Of a DNA stretch of 6,505 nt, positions 1 to 6,505 are shown in pieces (within the stretch, counting starts at the first letter, position 1; the number at the start of each line of letters is the position of its first letter). This DNA comes from Bacteroidales bacterium (GTDB taxonomy: Bacteria > Bacteroidota > Bacteroidia > Bacteroidales > UBA7960), in NCBI GenBank assembly GCA_007132865.1, contig SLNU01000309.1, positions 1 to 6,505 of the forward strand. The letters run 5' to 3'. The translations under genes were made by a program, and so were the position numbers. Below the pieces are notes generated by a model. It saw nothing but the letters and a program-made list of their open reading frames with translations, made no database searches and was not told where the DNA came from.

Positions 1-2108
1 AAGCGATATTCCAGGTTCGTTTCCAGTTTGATCTCACCTGTCTGGTAAGGGTTGAATCGTCCGGACAGGCTGTCAGGCGGGTGATATGCGCCGGGACCCA
101 GGCTACGCGGGTGGAACGCCCGTATGCTGTTCACTCCCCCGATGGAGAAAAGCTTCACATAGGGTAAATTTTCAGAATTTCCATACGGCAATCCGGCCCC
201 GACGATCAACCGGGCTGCCATGCGGTTCCCCTCGCCGATCCGCTGGTAAAAACGGAGATCAATATCTGCCCTGGTATATTGCGAGAACCCCTGCCCGAAC
301 ACCTGGTAATCGCCGTCTTCCGAGCGGGAAGCTCCCACAAGCTTGTCTGCCAGCAGGTAAGCAAGGTTTCCGGAAACATCCAGGTTCAGGTTGAAATAGA
401 GATCCCGCTCACGCCTTTCCCCTGGTTTTTGCTGGGAATTATAAAAAAAGGAATATTGGGATCCGATGATAAACTGTTCAAACAAACCCCTTTGCTGGAG
501 GACTCCCCCTGAAAGCAGTTTGTCAAAATCCTCGCTGACCCTGCCCAGGAAAAACAGGTTCACCGTGGCAGGCAACAGGCTGTGCCGTATCGTATGGCTC
601 TGGTTCCAATGGTAGCCATACTGAAACTTAAGTGAGTTCAGGTTAAAGGCATCTGTCCGGCTAAAGAAATCCCAGGCAAATGAGAACGTGGTGCGCGGAA
701 CAAAACGGGAGGAAATTGACGGCCGGAAGAAGGGAGCGATGAATTCCGGGAAAACAAGCTCCGTTTCCATTCCTGCCTCCCAGGCATTCACCGGGTCCAT
801 CCGCCGGCTGATCAGTGTTTCGAACGTTCCCCCAAGGCTTAACCTGAGCATTTCTGCCCCTCCAAAAATATTGTTGTTGCTGAATGTGGCCGAAAATCCC
901 GGTCCGGCAAAATTGGTGGACTTACTCACGCCCCTGATTTCAGCACCAATCGACTTCCTTTTCACCGGGGAAAGCAAAATACGCAAATCCAGATAATTAT
1001 TGTGATCGTCGGATGGGGAAAACTCTCCGGTCGGTCCGCCTGACAAACTGCCCGGGGGTGGTTCCGGGCCCAAACCAGACTGGGAAAAACGGAAATTCAC
1101 AAAACGGAATACTCCCAGCCCCATAAGCTTGCCCAGACTCTGGTCGTGGCTTTCCACATCGTATAGCCGGCCCCTTTCAAGCATGACGGAGGCAGCGAAC
1201 AATTCCGGCCGGAATTGCCCCAGCCGGTCCACCATATACATCCCGTCCCTGATCCGCAGGGTGTCTGCTGCATGGTCCCCCGGTGGCAGCTCTGTCAGGT
1301 AATCCGGGATGATGGTGATGTCTCCTATCCTGTATGCCCTTAAGGCCTGGGGCGGGATATCCCCCTTCAACCTCAGGTGCAGGTCCACCTCCCGCATTCC
1401 GGGGGTGGTGTCGGCAAGAAATATCAGGTAGTCCGGGTGAAAGTAAAAATAGCCCATGGCCTTCAGCTTGCGGTCGATCCGCTCCCGCTCTGCCTTCAAG
1501 GCATCCAGACGGTAAAGGGACCCGGGGAGCAGCGGGGTTTGACCGAGGATCTCATTGACCTGATCAGCCAGTTCTGAGTCATCGGTTAGCGGATGCACTT
1601 TTCGAATAACATAGGGCGTACTTAGCTGCACATGGTACTCCACAGCGGCAGTCCTATCCTTTTTACGGACCTGAAAAGACACCTCTCCGTCAAAATACCC
1701 CATATTGAAAAGGCGGTTCTCCATCACCCGTTTGCTGCGAAAAACGTCTTCCTCATCAAACAATACCGGAGGCCTCCCAAGACGGTTTTTCATGATGTGC
1801 CGAAGGCCTTTTCCCGAAGGTTCCCCCGCTGCATTATACAGCCAAAGCCTGGGGCGCCAGAAAAGGAACTTCTGGTTGGGAACCGGTCGTACCACCCGCT
1901 GCAGCTCTTTCTCCGGTTTTTCCGGAAGTTTTTCATCCGCATCTATCTTTATGGTGCTTCCGGTGTACAGCCGTTCCCCGTCCTCCAGGTAACGCAGGTT
2001 GGAGCAGGATGACAACAACACTGCACCCAGCAAAAGCAGGAACAAGCCGGCAAAGGCATTCCTTCTCCCGGCATTGTTGGTTCCATATATCCAATTACTC
2101 AGCCCCAT
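1..2108 (-). CDS. tamL: TamL: outer-membrane lipoprotein of the TamA/BamA (Omp85) family, 3' end outside the window
   Basis: Reading down from 2108 gives 702 uninterrupted codons and the frame is still open at position 1. The protein has a lipoprotein signal (Cys35), a periplasmic POTRA region at about residues 40-380, and an Omp85 beta-barrel starting near residue 383. Three POTRA-type G-(Y/V)-F turns are visible: GYF at 137-139, GYF at 219-221 and GVF at 332-334. The barrel shows the lid-loop motif SIRAFHPRSLGPG at about 661-673 and then a strand ending in NLEYR at the window edge. Relative to full-length family members, roughly the last 80-100 residues (final barrel strands) are missing. 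The start is the first in-frame start codon after the tamB stop; the seven codons between contain no ATG, GTG or TTG, and later ATGs would remove the lipobox. Known for the family: it is the outer-membrane partner of TamB. A lipidated N-terminus separates it from classical TamA and BamA, which have ordinary signal peptides. BamA is a less likely identity because of the lipobox and the tamB neighbour. Confidence 0.93.
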   Translation of the reverse strand, partial: MGLSNWIYGTNNAGRRNAFAGLFLLLLGAVLLSSCSNLRYLEDGERLYTGSTIKIDADEKLPEKPEKELQRVVRPVPNQKFLFWRPRLWLYNAAGEPSGKGLRHIMKNRLGRPPVLFDEEDVFRSKRVMENRLFNMGYFDGEVSFQVRKKDRTAAVEYHVQLSTPYVIRKVHPLTDDSELADQVNEILGQTPLLPGSLYRLDALKAERERIDRKLKAMGYFYFHPDYLIFLADTTPGMREVDLHLRLKGDIPPQALRAYRIGDITIIPDYLTELPPGDHAADTLRIRDGMYMVDRLGQFRPELFAASVMLERGRLYDVESHDQSLGKLMGLGVFRFVNFRFSQSGLGPEPPPGSLSGGPTGEFSPSDDHNNYLDLRILLSPVKRKSIGAEIRGVSKSTNFAGPGFSATFSNNNIFGGAEMLRLSLGGTFETLISRRMDPVNAWEAGMETELVFPEFIAPFFRPSISSRFVPRTTFSFAWDFFSRTDAFNLNSLKFQYGYHWNQSHTIRHSLLPATVNLFFLGRVSEDFDKLLSGGVLQQRGLFEQFIIGSQYSFFYNSQQKPGERRERDLYFNLNLDVSGNLAYLLADKLVGASRSEDGDYQVFGQGFSQYTRADIDLRFYQRIGEGNRMAARLIVGAGLPYGNSENLPYVKLFSIGGVNSIRAFHPRSLGPGAYHPPDSLSGRFNPYQTGEIKLETNLEYR
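90..140 (-). other. Omp85 L6 lid-loop motif in the TamL barrel
   Basis: The residues GGVNSIRAFHPRSLGPG sit where Omp85 proteins carry the (V/I)RG(F/Y) motif, in the loop that folds into the barrel lumen. Here the core reads I-R-A-F (residues 662-665) with Arg663 as the conserved lumen-facing arginine, and Ala in place of Gly. The trailing RSLGPG is typical of TamL-type proteins. Its position about 40 codons before the window edge shows that only the last strands of the barrel are missing. Confidence 0.8.
1080..1990 (-). other. POTRA region of TamL
   Basis: Covers about residues 40-343. It contains successive beta-alpha-alpha-beta-beta units recognised by helix-then-turn signatures: MENRLFNMGYFDG (turn at 1700-1692), IDRKLKAMGYFYF (turn at 1454-1446) and LGKLMGLGVFRF (turn at 1115-1107). 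The stretch before the first of these (about residues 50-110) probably forms a further, more divergent unit. Spacing of the turns is 82 and 113 residues, so the exact number of domains, three to five, cannot be settled by eye. In the family these domains face the periplasm and are the docking site for the TamB C-terminus. Confidence 0.75.
2004..2108 (-). other. Lipoprotein signal peptide and lipobox of TamL
   Basis: Residues 1-35 of tamL. A long n-region with an Arg pair (residues 15-16) is followed by a leucine-rich core (about 18-31) and the lipobox L32-S33-S34-C35, with the cysteine codon at 2006-2004. Signal peptidase II would cut before Cys35, which would then be lipidated. The mature start is CSNLRYLEDGERLY. 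The +2 to +6 positions (S, N, L, R, Y) lack the acidic run used by Bacteroidota for surface export, so a periplasmic-side lipid anchor is inferred. I saw no other cysteine in the 702 visible residues, which strengthens the reading of Cys35 as the lipid site. Confidence 0.92.
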
Positions 2109-2129
2109 GTTTTCTGGTTCATTGTAGTC
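2109..2129 (-). other. tamB-tamL intergenic spacer, probable co-transcription
   Basis: Only 21 bases separate the tamB TAA from the tamL ATG, and both genes are in the same frame. There is no hairpin-plus-T-run terminator and no room for a normal promoter, so the genes are very probably on one transcript. No AGGAGG-like sequence precedes the ATG; the upstream bases are A-rich (CCAGAAAAC), as is common for Bacteroidota start sites. A second ATG lies at 2122 in another frame (see findings). Confidence 0.8.
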
Positions 2130-5100
2130 TTAAAGCTCCGGGTCAACGGCAGGTTCTTCCCGTTTTAAAAATAATTCCCACAATTTGTTATAGGTTTTCA
2201 CAAACTTCAATGCCACGCCGGTTTCAATGACCTGTCCTTCAAACAAGTCACCAAACTCCTTTTTCCGGAATCCTTTGATTACCAGACTTCCGTCGGGAGT
2301 CAGCAAGTATTCGATCGAAAAATCGCCGGCAATATCCCCTGCGGAGGTTTCCCTCCTTCGCTCATCCTCCAGCTCCACGTTCCCACCAACGGTCACCCTA
2401 ATTCTTTCGTCAAGGAAATTCCGGCTTACCTCAATGTTAAGCTGCGTGGTGCCACCGTTCCCGTCATCCAGAAAATCCTCATGGCTTTGCAAATCGAACC
2501 GGATATCCACGCCACGAATATACTGCCCCGATAACCTGTTAAGCTGCTGGGAAAGCATCCTGCTGACGCTTGTACGGGCGGCTGCCTCCAGTCCGGGTCC
2601 CTCACCAACCGCGGCAAATGGGTTATCCGGGATGAAAGACTCGAGCATCAGCAGGGCAAAAACCTGCTTGTTACGCTCCGATTCGTCCCGGTTCAGCTCA
2701 TTAATCCTGGTCTGAAGCCTCCCGTCCAATGCTCCCTGGTGTTCCGGGGGAAGCACAATTTCAAAGTCTATGTCGGGCTGGAGCATATTGCCCCTCATCT
2801 TTAGCAGCACCTGGAACGGGAATTGCTGTCTGAACCGCGGGTCATCCCCCCCGCCAGGCTGGTGTTCAAATAATTCCCTCACGGAAGTGCGGGTGGTATA
2901 CACTGCAGTAATATCCACCACCGGGTCCATCAGGTTGCCGGTCCACACAATACTGCTGCCCCTGCGAATACTGAACTGCCGTCTGATTATATCGTAAAAG
3001 GTCAGCAGGTAGGTTCCTTCCGTCAGTTCATACCGACCCGCCAGGGAAATCCTCCCCCCGGGATCCGTGCTATAGGTCAGCAGTCCGCCTCCCCTGACCT
3101 GCAAAAAATCTCCTGCATATTCATCAATAACCACCCTTAGGTCCGCCGATGGATCTACCTCCACATTGATGCTTATATCCAGGTTGCGCAGAGCCGACAT
3201 AAGCGGGTCCGCCTCCTGATGAACGCCTTCCACTGGCCAGACAAGGGCATCGCCCGGCGAGATGAAAGCCACGACACCCTCAGCACCGACAGCCTGGGGA
3301 TCGGTTTGGGGAACGATCATATGAAAGAATGATCCTTCATTAAGGGAAAAGCGCCCATCCAACACAGGGGCCTCCAGGTTGCCCCTCAGCCGCAGGTTGC
3401 TACCCACAAGCAATCTTCCGGAGAACAAGGGGTTTTGCCCCGCCGGGATATTCATGGCCAGGAAATTGTTTGCAGTCAGTCCGAGGTCAAAACCAATGTC
3501 AGGCAATGCCGCAAGGTTCAGGGATCCATTCAGCCTGGCAGAATTGCCCGCCTCATCTGTCAGGGTAAAATTGCGGAACCGCACCGCACTGGGGTCGAAT
3601 GATATTTCCTGCTGATCCAGATGGTATAAAACATTTGAAAAACTCACCCGGAAGGCCGTTTCCGCAAATCGCAACGAGCCTGAAAATTCAGGGTCAGCTG
3701 GATTGCCTTTGGCAAGCAGGCTTCCGGAGGCCGTGCCTTGCAATTCGCTTAGTTCCCCGAAAGTAAATGCTTCGAGGGTGGCAAGGTCCAGACTGGTCAA
3801 TTCAAGGTCAAGCATGAAGTCTTCCTCGCCGGCGGCCGCGTTGTAAAAACCGGAAAGTTCCAGTTGGTTCCCATGTCCATGAACCGAGGCTGAGAAACGA
3901 AACAACGACAGTTCCTCGCTTTCCACATCCAGGCGGATATCGCCGAGGGGGTCGCCCTTGAAAGCCAGCTGTCTGATCTGTATCGCTGCATTGATTGAAG
4001 GAGAGGAAAGCACATCAAAAATCGTGAGCTGTCCATCGATTATCCCGGCAGCCATTGGGAGCCCATCCGACGGAAAAAAGTTTTCGATACTGAAATGATC
4101 AAACACCAGTTCCAGTGGCGGATTTGCATCGGCCTGTTGCACCAGATCGTCCGAAGGCGACCCCTCTGTCAGTTGCATCACATCGTCCAGGGACAGGGCA
4201 GATTCATCCTGCAATGAGGTCCGCGCCAGGCTGCTCTGAACCAGCAGGGAACTGCCTTCCCTGCTTATTTCAAGCTTGTCTACCAGCAGTAAACCAGTTC
4301 CATAGCCAATGGTATTCCCTTCCGCGATGGCCCACTCCTCCCCGTTGAGAATCAGGTCCCTGTCAAAGGATGTCACCAGCATCCCTTCATCGGAGTTCAT
4401 TCTGCCTCCCAGTTGCAACCACCGCTCCTGCTGCACATCATCGAAGCCAAGGGAGAATGCCAGCTCATTCCCGGTGAAACGCCCATCCAGCAATATGTTA
4501 TATACCTCCAGTCCGAAACCTTCAAAACGGGAAATCCCCAGGTGGACATCCATCACACCCGGAACCGTATTGGAGCGGACGTCCATCCCGGAAAAATCCA
4601 TGCCATCATATACCAGAGATGGAACCAGCGCGTCGAGCGAGAAAATACCCGATTGTCTGTCAAAACCACTTCGAATAGAAAATGCTTCAAATGATTGCAG
4701 GTCTGGGAATAACACATCGGTATACCAGGACGATGGCAATACGTGTAGTTCCAATGAAAATGCCGGGTTCTCTTCTTCACCATGGGGTTTGTTCAGGTTA
4801 TCCGTCGGATGGGGACCTGCCAATACAGCACCGTTTTGGTGTACAGGGCCTGCCGGGTCTCTGTCGTCCTGGCTTGCCAGGTCCATATACTGGTTCATCT
4901 GGGCTGAAAGCACTGCGGGAATTCCCGCCGGGGAAATATTGCCAGCGTAAACGGCCCGGAAAATCCGCGAATGGATATCCACCTCAAACACCTTCTCATC
5001 CCGACCGTTTACCTCTCCTGAACTGGCCGTGATCACAAGGGAATCCAGGGAATAATTCCGCTGGTAAGCCTCCAGCCTGCTACGGTCAAACCGGATATGC

Positions 5101-6505
5101 CCGTCCAGGAAGTCCGGTTGCGTCAGACGGAGATCCGCATGCATACGGGTGGAAAACACGAGGGTGTCTGATGTCAGGCCCAGGGCGTGTGCATTCAGGC
5201 GATCTATTTCCCATGTACTTTCCAGGGCAGGAATTCCGGGTCCGACGATATACCTGTTGGAAGCGGTAAATGATAGATGCTCATCCCTGTATGCCAGGTC
5301 AGCATCCAAAACCTGCCCCCTGAAGCGTCCCCCGAGTGCAAGTCCCCTGTAATTATACCCGTTTATGACCGCTTCCCCGATGGAGGCACTGAATTCCGCA
5401 TCGGCAGTTTCGGGTTTCAGGCCACTGCCTTTTGCATTCAGCGTGGCGGTGACATTTCCAAACAATTCGGGCATTCCCAGCAGAAGTCCGGCCTGCACGT
5501 CATCCAGGCTTGCGGTGACGCTGTAAACAGGCTGGTCCTGGTCCCGGTAAAATCCGCTTAGTACAACACTTCCCAGGTCGGAGCTCAGTGAAAGGCCAGC
5601 ATCAAGGCCTGCGAGACTCCCATTAAAGTTTGCCAGGACTTCCATGGTGTCCGGAGGGGTCATTTCGGCAGGCACCCATGCTTTGATCAGCGGCCATTTG
5701 AACACCTTGGGGCCGGTTACCAGTGACATCTCCGGAATATCTGCAACCAGAGCAGCCATATCGGGCAATCCGCGCAAGCTTCCGTTGACAGACATGGACA
5801 GGGCCCCGGGAATGTCTATGCGTGCCCCTTCAATCTGCAGATCGTTGATACGTCCGTGAAAATGTCCGACAGCGCTAAGGGACTCCACATTTACCGGGAG
5901 CGAAACACCGGCTTCCTCCAGCAGAGCGGACAGGTCGGCACCCAACCGCATTTGGTTCAAGCGGAAGTCTACAGGCACGGGACCAAGGTTCTCCAGGTCC
6001 GGGTTCAGTGGATCCATTCCGACACCCAGAGACGCCTCCACTCCAGACATATCTGTTTTAAGAAACAGATCGTCAATGCTTAAGGCATCCTTTCCAAGGT
6101 TCACCCTCCCGGAAAAACGGTCCAGTCTGAAGCGGCCCGGGAGGTCTGCGGCAATATTTTTCAAAAACAGGGAGAGGGTGTCTTTGGAAAGGAGCAGGTC
6201 CTGCAAGCTTAATTGCAGACCGGAAATACTTATGGGAAAGTCCGTCCCGCATACGGTGGCCGCAAATTCCCGAATATCCAGTCCTTTGATTTTGAGATCA
6301 AGGTCAGGCAAGGCCGGGGGCGCAGGTTCGGGTTCCGGCCTGGGCACAGCAGGACTGCTGATCACTGCCTGAAGGCGGGCATCTGAAAGGAAGGTGTCCC
6401 CGAAATGAAAGCCCGTAAACCCCGGGTACACCAATGGCAAGCTCGTAGAAAAATTGGCGAATGAGAACCTGAGGTCAATCCCGTCATGGTGGTCGGCATA
6501 CCTCA
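2130..6505 (-). CDS. tamB: TamB: translocation and assembly module periplasmic beta-groove protein, 5' end outside the window
   Basis: The frame is open from the window edge at 6505 to TAA at 2132-2130, giving 1457 complete codons before the stop. The first apparent start, TTG at 6440, is not a real start: in-frame sequence without a stop continues upstream (RYADHHDGIDLRFSFANF), and the N-terminal membrane anchor and first part of a TamB are absent, probably 100 or more residues. Almost the whole protein is alternating beta-strand sequence of AsmA/TamB type, with repeats of the pattern G-x(3,4)-P-x(3)-G. The C-terminal part (about 3450 to 2140) is a TamB domain (formerly DUF490) with GRYELTEGTYLLTFYDI, then GSSIVWTGNLMDP, then FALLMLESFIP, and a closing strand pair including SIEYLLTPDGSL and VIETGVALKF. 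Known for the family: an inner-membrane-anchored protein whose hydrophobic groove spans the periplasm and whose C-terminus binds the POTRA region of TamA/TamL; it acts in outer-membrane protein assembly and phospholipid transport. tamL follows 21 bases downstream. Substrate of this version is not visible. Confidence 0.95.
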   Translation of the reverse strand, partial: RYADHHDGIDLRFSFANFSTSLPLVYPGFTGFHFGDTFLSDARLQAVISSPAVPRPEPEPAPPALPDLDLKIKGLDIREFAATVCGTDFPISISGLQLSLQDLLLSKDTLSLFLKNIAADLPGRFRLDRFSGRVNLGKDALSIDDLFLKTDMSGVEASLGVGMDPLNPDLENLGPVPVDFRLNQMRLGADLSALLEEAGVSLPVNVESLSAVGHFHGRINDLQIEGARIDIPGALSMSVNGSLRGLPDMAALVADIPEMSLVTGPKVFKWPLIKAWVPAEMTPPDTMEVLANFNGSLAGLDAGLSLSSDLGSVVLSGFYRDQDQPVYSVTASLDDVQAGLLLGMPELFGNVTATLNAKGSGLKPETADAEFSASIGEAVINGYNYRGLALGGRFRGQVLDADLAYRDEHLSFTASNRYIVGPGIPALESTWEIDRLNAHALGLTSDTLVFSTRMHADLRLTQPDFLDGHIRFDRSRLEAYQRNYSLDSLVITASSGEVNGRDEKVFEVDIHSRIFRAVYAGNISPAGIPAVLSAQMNQYMDLASQDDRDPAGPVHQNGAVLAGPHPTDNLNKPHGEEENPAFSLELHVLPSSWYTDVLFPDLQSFEAFSIRSGFDRQSGIFSLDALVPSLVYDGMDFSGMDVRSNTVPGVMDVHLGISRFEGFGLEVYNILLDGRFTGNELAFSLGFDDVQQERWLQLGGRMNSDEGMLVTSFDRDLILNGEEWAIAEGNTIGYGTGLLLVDKLEISREGSSLLVQSSLARTSLQDESALSLDDVMQLTEGSPSDDLVQQADANPPLELVFDHFSIENFFPSDGLPMAAGIIDGQLTIFDVLSSPSINAAIQIRQLAFKGDPLGDIRLDVESEELSLFRFSASVHGHGNQLELSGFYNAAAGEEDFMLDLELTSLDLATLEAFTFGELSELQGTASGSLLAKGNPADPEFSGSLRFAETAFRVSFSNVLYHLDQQEISFDPSAVRFRNFTLTDEAGNSARLNGSLNLAALPDIGFDLGLTANNFLAMNIPAGQNPLFSGRLLVGSNLRLRGNLEAPVLDGRFSLNEGSFFHMIVPQTDPQAVGAEGVVAFISPGDALVWPVEGVHQEADPLMSALRNLDISINVEVDPSADLRVVIDEYAGDFLQVRGGGLLTYSTDPGGRISLAGRYELTEGTYLLTFYDIIRRQFSIRRGSSIVWTGNLMDPVVDITAVYTTRTSVRELFEHQPGGGDDPRFRQQFPFQVLLKMRGNMLQPDIDFEIVLPPEHQGALDGRLQTRINELNRDESERNKQVFALLMLESFIPDNPFAAVGEGPGLEAAARTSVSRMLSQQLNRLSGQYIRGVDIRFDLQSHEDFLDDGNGGTTQLNIEVSRNFLDERIRVTVGGNVELEDERRRETSAGDIAGDFSIEYLLTPDGSLVIKGFRKKEFGDLFEGQVIETGVALKFVKTYNKLWELFLKREEPAVDPEL
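2133..3450 (-). other. C-terminal TamB domain (formerly DUF490)
   Basis: This is the most conserved part of the protein and the basis for the gene call. In order it has: GRYELTEGTYLLTFYDI, encoded near 3000-3050; GSSIVWTGNLMDP at 2922-2960, the family's GS-x-I-x-W-x-G core; a PFQVLLKMRGNMLQPDIDF segment near 2765-2825; a helical RNKQVFALLMLESFIP near 2625-2675; and a terminal beta-rich segment with IEYLLTPDGSLVIKGFRK and ETGVALKF. In proteobacterial TamB this end contacts the TamA POTRA region; here TamL encoded next door is the expected partner. A charged tail, REEPAVDPEL, follows the last strand. Confidence 0.9.
3324..4030 (-). repeat. Three spaced AsmA/TamB-type beta repeats in TamB
   Basis: Three protein-level repeats follow the pattern (G/S)-x(3)-P-x(3)-(G/A)-x-hydrophobic: one at 3954-4030 (LSSPSINAAIQIRQLAFKG), one at 3651-3720 (AKGNPADPEFSGSLRF) and one at 3324-3395 (LRGNLEAPVLDGRFSL). 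They begin about 310-325 bases apart. Such repeats are a known hallmark of TamB and AsmA-like groove proteins. The nucleotide sequences are not obviously alike, so this is old protein-level repetition, not a recent DNA duplication. Confidence 0.6.
4765..4874 (-). other. Hydrophilic linker-like insert in TamB
   Basis: About 37 residues from SQDDRDPAG through NLNKPHGEEENPA lack the alternating hydrophobic pattern of the flanking beta sequence. They are rich in Asp, Glu, Asn, Pro, Gly and His. The flanks resume beta-type sequence at once (FSLELHVLP after it, FRAVYAGNISPAGIPAVLSAQ before it), so it looks like a loop or hinge between two groove segments. Confidence 0.65.
6306..6344 (-). other. Proline-rich linker in TamB
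   Basis: Thirteen residues, PRPEPEPAPPALP, of which seven are proline and two glutamate. They separate the upstream part (ending in SDARLQAVISS) from the next beta block beginning DLDLKIKGLDI. Such a stretch cannot form groove strands and is read as an extended, flexible or rigid spacer within the N-terminal part of the protein. Confidence 0.75.

Noticed and set aside
1..2108. Identification of the barrel protein as BamA
   Set aside because: It has a lipobox, a TamL-type L6 motif and an adjacent tamB, all of which favour TamL; BamA lacks a lipid anchor.
2109..2129. Promoter or terminator between the two genes
   Set aside because: 21 bases are too few, and no hairpin, T-run or promoter-like -7/-33 pair is seen.
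1632..2230. Several plus-strand open frames opposite tamL and the junction
   Set aside because: They overlap the lipobox and POTRA coding sequence on the other strand, and their Arg/Phe/Pro-rich products look like reverse-strand noise.
2227..2715. Plus-strand open frame of 162 codons
   Set aside because: It is antisense to the most conserved part of tamB (the TamB domain), and its Ser- and Arg-rich product matches no family I recognise.
2426..4783. Short minus-strand open frames inside tamB in other frames (2426-2617, 3797-4036, 4553-4783)
   Set aside because: They are out of frame with strong tamB coding sequence and show no independent protein features.
4309..4950. Plus-strand open frame of 213 codons
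   Set aside because: It lies wholly antisense to tamB. Its product is Ser/Pro-rich with no domain pattern, and its strand has no start-site context. It is explained by the codon bias of the gene on the other strand.

Overview
The window suggests a member of the Bacteroidota (or a close relative in the Bacteroidota/Chlorobiota group) of moderate GC. The grounds are a TamA/BamA-type outer-membrane barrel protein that carries a lipoprotein signal (the TamL form typical of this group), a large Bacteroidota-style TamB, and no Shine-Dalgarno sequence before the one visible start codon. The order or genus cannot be told from this sequence.

Both real genes lie on the minus strand and run off the window. 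From right to left: positions 6505 to 2130 hold tamB, a very large periplasmic beta-groove protein whose N-terminus, including its expected membrane anchor, lies beyond position 6505. After 21 untranslated bases comes tamL, positions 2108 to 1, an outer-membrane lipoprotein with POTRA domains and a 16-strand-type Omp85 barrel; its last barrel strands lie beyond position 1. There is no RNA gene, mobile element, CRISPR array, promoter or terminator that I can support. Essentially the whole window is coding, and the many open frames on the plus strand are antisense shadows of these two genes.

Together the two genes encode a translocation and assembly module. TamB is anchored in the inner membrane and spans the periplasm as a long hydrophobic beta-groove; its C-terminal TamB domain docks on the POTRA domains of the outer-membrane partner. 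In proteobacteria TamA-TamB is linked to assembly of some outer-membrane proteins and, with other AsmA-like proteins, to phospholipid transport to the outer membrane. The Bacteroidota version replaces TamA with the lipoprotein TamL. The tight same-strand spacing points to one transcript and a fixed ratio of the two partners.

I found no undescribed system here. The points worth a second look are family-level details: the lipid-anchored barrel protein with a variant L6 loop motif, a Pro/Gly-rich insert in its last POTRA domain, two linker-like inserts and spaced repeats in TamB, a lone cysteine in TamB, and a tiny overlapping reading frame at the tamB-tamL junction.
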